The notes beneath the pieces were generated by a model. The model was given only the letters and a program-made list of their open reading frames with translations. It was not told the origin of the DNA and made no database searches. From an uncultured Oscillospiraceae bacterium (GTDB taxonomy: Bacteria; Bacillota; Clostridia; Oscillospirales; Acutalibacteraceae), in contig UQFO01000003.1 of assembly GCA_900540275.1 (NCBI GenBank), forward strand, positions 108,316 to 172,315: DNA of 64,000 nt, in the 5' to 3' direction. Both the position numbers and the translations under genes were made by a program. Shown in pieces: positions 62,464 to 64,000 of this stretch (position 1 is its first letter; each line of letters opens with the position of its first letter).

Positions 62464-64000
62464 TTATTTGAGATAGGTGCCGTTTGTTCCAATCTTGCCG
62501 TCGATTCCCGTAAAGCCGTTAGAAGAGAGTACGTAAACCCTCATGTTGCCCTTACCGGAGGCAGGGATGGAAAGCTTGCCGTCCGTTACGTTCTTTACGT
62601 CGCCCGTTACGGCGTCGATGTACTTACCGTTGGGGATATTCGTAAAGTTCGCGGAGCCCGTTACGCTTACGCAAGCGAAGCTGTCCACACCGTCGCCTGT
62701 GAAGCGGCGCTTGTAAGCCATATCGCCGGTTACGTTATCGGTCGAATACTGGCCCTTCTGGAGCGCGGGGATTGCGCGCCTGATTTGGTTGAGCCTCTGG
62801 ATATGCTTTGCAAGCGGGTAGTTGAGCGTGTCGGCTACCGCGCCGCTCGCTGTGTATTCGCTGAAATCGGTCGCTGTAACATTGCCTTCGAGGTGGTCGC
62901 CGAAGTAGGCGCGTCCCGTAGTGGAAAGCGGTGCATTCGGGCCGACGTCTATGACCTGGCCCTTCTGGAATTCGATTTCACTGCCGTAATAGAGGCAGGG
63001 GATTCCGCGGAAGGTAAAGATAAGGTTCAGGTTTTCCGCCCATGCCTGCGTACCGGAATTATACCTGGTCGTCTGGCTGGAGTCGGGGCCGTAGTCGTGG
63101 GAATCAACATACATGACGTTCCAGGTGGAATCGTTGATATACTGGTCCTCAGCAAGGCCGGCGCGGTAAGCTTCCTGCGCGTTGTCGAAGTTCCAGTGCA
63201 TCGAGAAATCGATGACGCCCGTGCCGTTCGATTTGCTGTAGTCGGGCGTATGGTAGTTGTTGCCCTTTAAGAAAGCGTTGTCGCTCGTTTCGACATTCTG
63301 CGTATTGTTGTGCGCGTCGTAATGCGCATATGCGTTTTCATAGTTGGATTCCCAATCCGTTGTGCTCCAGTTGTTCTTCCACTGGCTTTCCGTTTCCGCC
63401 CAGGTGAAGAACGGGGGGGAGCTGGAGGGAATGTTGTGGTTCCATACGTCGCGGACACGCGCGCAGACCTCACCGAAGATATAGAAATTATCCACCTTTT
63501 TGAATACCGGGAAGTATGCGGAGTTGAGCGTCCAGCGGTTGATATGCTTCTCTGTGTCGAGACGGAAAGCGTCGACGCCCATATTGACGTAATCCATATA
63601 GGAGCTGGTCAGGAAGGTCGCAACCTCCTGGTTTTCCGTATTGATATCGACGCAGTCGCCCGCCATCTGGCCGGTCTGCTCAATTTTGCTTTCATAACCC
63701 ATGTCGGGTGAATGATGGTAATAATTCTTTACGTCATGATTCTTGCCGTCGGTATTTTTCATAATAGCAAGCCTTGCCTGGTACTGTGCGGCCGGCGTCA
63801 TTGAATCATAGTTCGGATAAGACTTTACGAATTCCGAACCCTCAATCGGGACCATGCTGGAGATGTTGGCCAAATCCTGCACATTTTCATACTTTTTCTC
63901 AAACATCGGGGCAAGGAAGGCTTCGCCGAAATTGCCCGTGTGGTTCCACACGACGTCCTGTACAATCTTCATGCCCTTTTCATGCACCGCGTCGATTAGG
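62464..64000 (-). CDS. GH13 alpha-amylase, C-terminal part (5' end outside window)
   Basis: A minus-strand frame open to the right edge; 512 residues are visible. It has the alpha-amylase conserved regions in order: I, VQDVVWNHTGN; II, VDAFRLDTEKH (nucleophile Asp); III, FYIFGEVCA (acid/base Glu); IV, VMYVDSHDYG (stabilising Asp). A beta-rich C domain follows (YSTDNVTGDMAYKRRFTGDGVDSFACVSVTG...MRVYVLSSNGF). It hydrolyses alpha-1,4 glucans and, from its context, is probably secreted. The C terminus ends GTNGTYLK without a dockerin or starch-binding module; any such module would have to be in the missing N-terminal part. It is an expected partner of the starch-binding phosphatase, although 38 kb away. 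Confidence 0.93.
   Translation of the reverse strand, partial: LIDAVHEKGMKIVQDVVWNHTGNFGEAFLAPMFEKKYENVQDLANISSMVPIEGSEFVKSYPNYDSMTPAAQYQARLAIMKNTDGKNHDVKNYYHHSPDMGYESKIEQTGQMAGDCVDINTENQEVATFLTSSYMDYVNMGVDAFRLDTEKHINRWTLNSAYFPVFKKVDNFYIFGEVCARVRDVWNHNIPSSSPPFFTWAETESQWKNNWSTTDWESNYENAYAHYDAHNNTQNVETSDNAFLKGNNYHTPDYSKSNGTGVIDFSMHWNFDNAQEAYRAGLAEDQYINDSTWNVMYVDSHDYGPDSSQTTRYNSGTQAWAENLNLIFTFRGIPCLYYGSEIEFQKGQVIDVGPNAPLSTTGRAYFGDHLEGNVTATDFSEYTASGAVADTLNYPLAKHIQRLNQIRRAIPALQKGQYSTDNVTGDMAYKRRFTGDGVDSFACVSVTGSANFTNIPNGKYIDAVTGDVKNVTDGKLSIPASGKGNMRVYVLSSNGFTGIDGKIGTNGTYLK

Overview
The window looks like a chromosomal segment of a low-to-mid GC, Gram-positive, anaerobic gut Clostridia. The best fit is Oscillospirales/Ruminococcaceae, near the starch-degrading, dockerin-bearing Ruminococcus group. 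The evidence is three T-box leaders (before tyrS, alaS and leuA), a SAM-I riboswitch before metK, a type III glutamine synthetase, an LL-diaminopimelate aminotransferase lysine route, an archaeal-style split glutamate synthase, and secreted proteins with CBM26-like starch-binding modules, dockerins and cohesin-like modules. Promoters are classical TTGACA-17-TATAAT and intrinsic terminators separate most units. I see no rRNA, tRNA, transposase or prophage.

Layout. 1-6.2 kb: pyrimidine/arginine genes (end of carA; carB fused in frame to a complete dapF; pyrG). 6.3-6.7 kb: a four-repeat CRISPR array without cas genes. 6.7-11.5 kb: SdpI-like membrane protein, dapL, a YgiQ radical SAM protein, a ComEC-like metallo-hydrolase and a DUF3006 protein. 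11.5-14.7 kb: T-box/tyrS, mscL, a VanY-type carboxypeptidase. 14.7-15.5 kb: a divergent pair of small regulators (ribbon-helix-helix and Xre) sharing a region with three matching palindromes. 15.5-16.9 kb: glyQS. 17-24.8 kb: the most unusual region: a structured leader, a secreted alkaline phosphatase with eight starch-binding modules and a C-terminal dockerin, then a secreted protein with an N-terminal dockerin and four cohesin-like modules. A GH13 alpha-amylase is cut by the right edge (62.5-64 kb).

24.9-31.3 kb: CorC/HlyC-type protein, CmpB-like membrane protein, FtsK/SpoIIIE, UppP and TepA. 31.5-37.2 kb: a purine salvage unit (xpt, BMP lipoprotein, nucleoside ABC transporter). 37.5-41.3 kb: a small secreted protein under a palindrome-bearing promoter with a MacB/FtsX-type ABC transporter. 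41.3-46.3 kb: T-box/alaS, three tandem paralogous membrane proteins whose promoter lies inside the alaS terminator, and a lipoprotein. 46.4-52.7 kb: leuA, a nucleotidyltransferase, metK, a YeiH-type transporter and a DUF1275 protein. 52.7-62.2 kb: nitrogen assimilation, with a five-gene split GOGAT operon divergent from glnN and an Amt-PII fusion.

The best candidate for an undescribed system is 17.2-24.8 kb. It reads as a small amylosome-like module that would place phosphatase activity on starch, perhaps to remove phosphate esters from phosphorylated resistant starch. Architecture is read from the sequence; substrate and assembly are inference.
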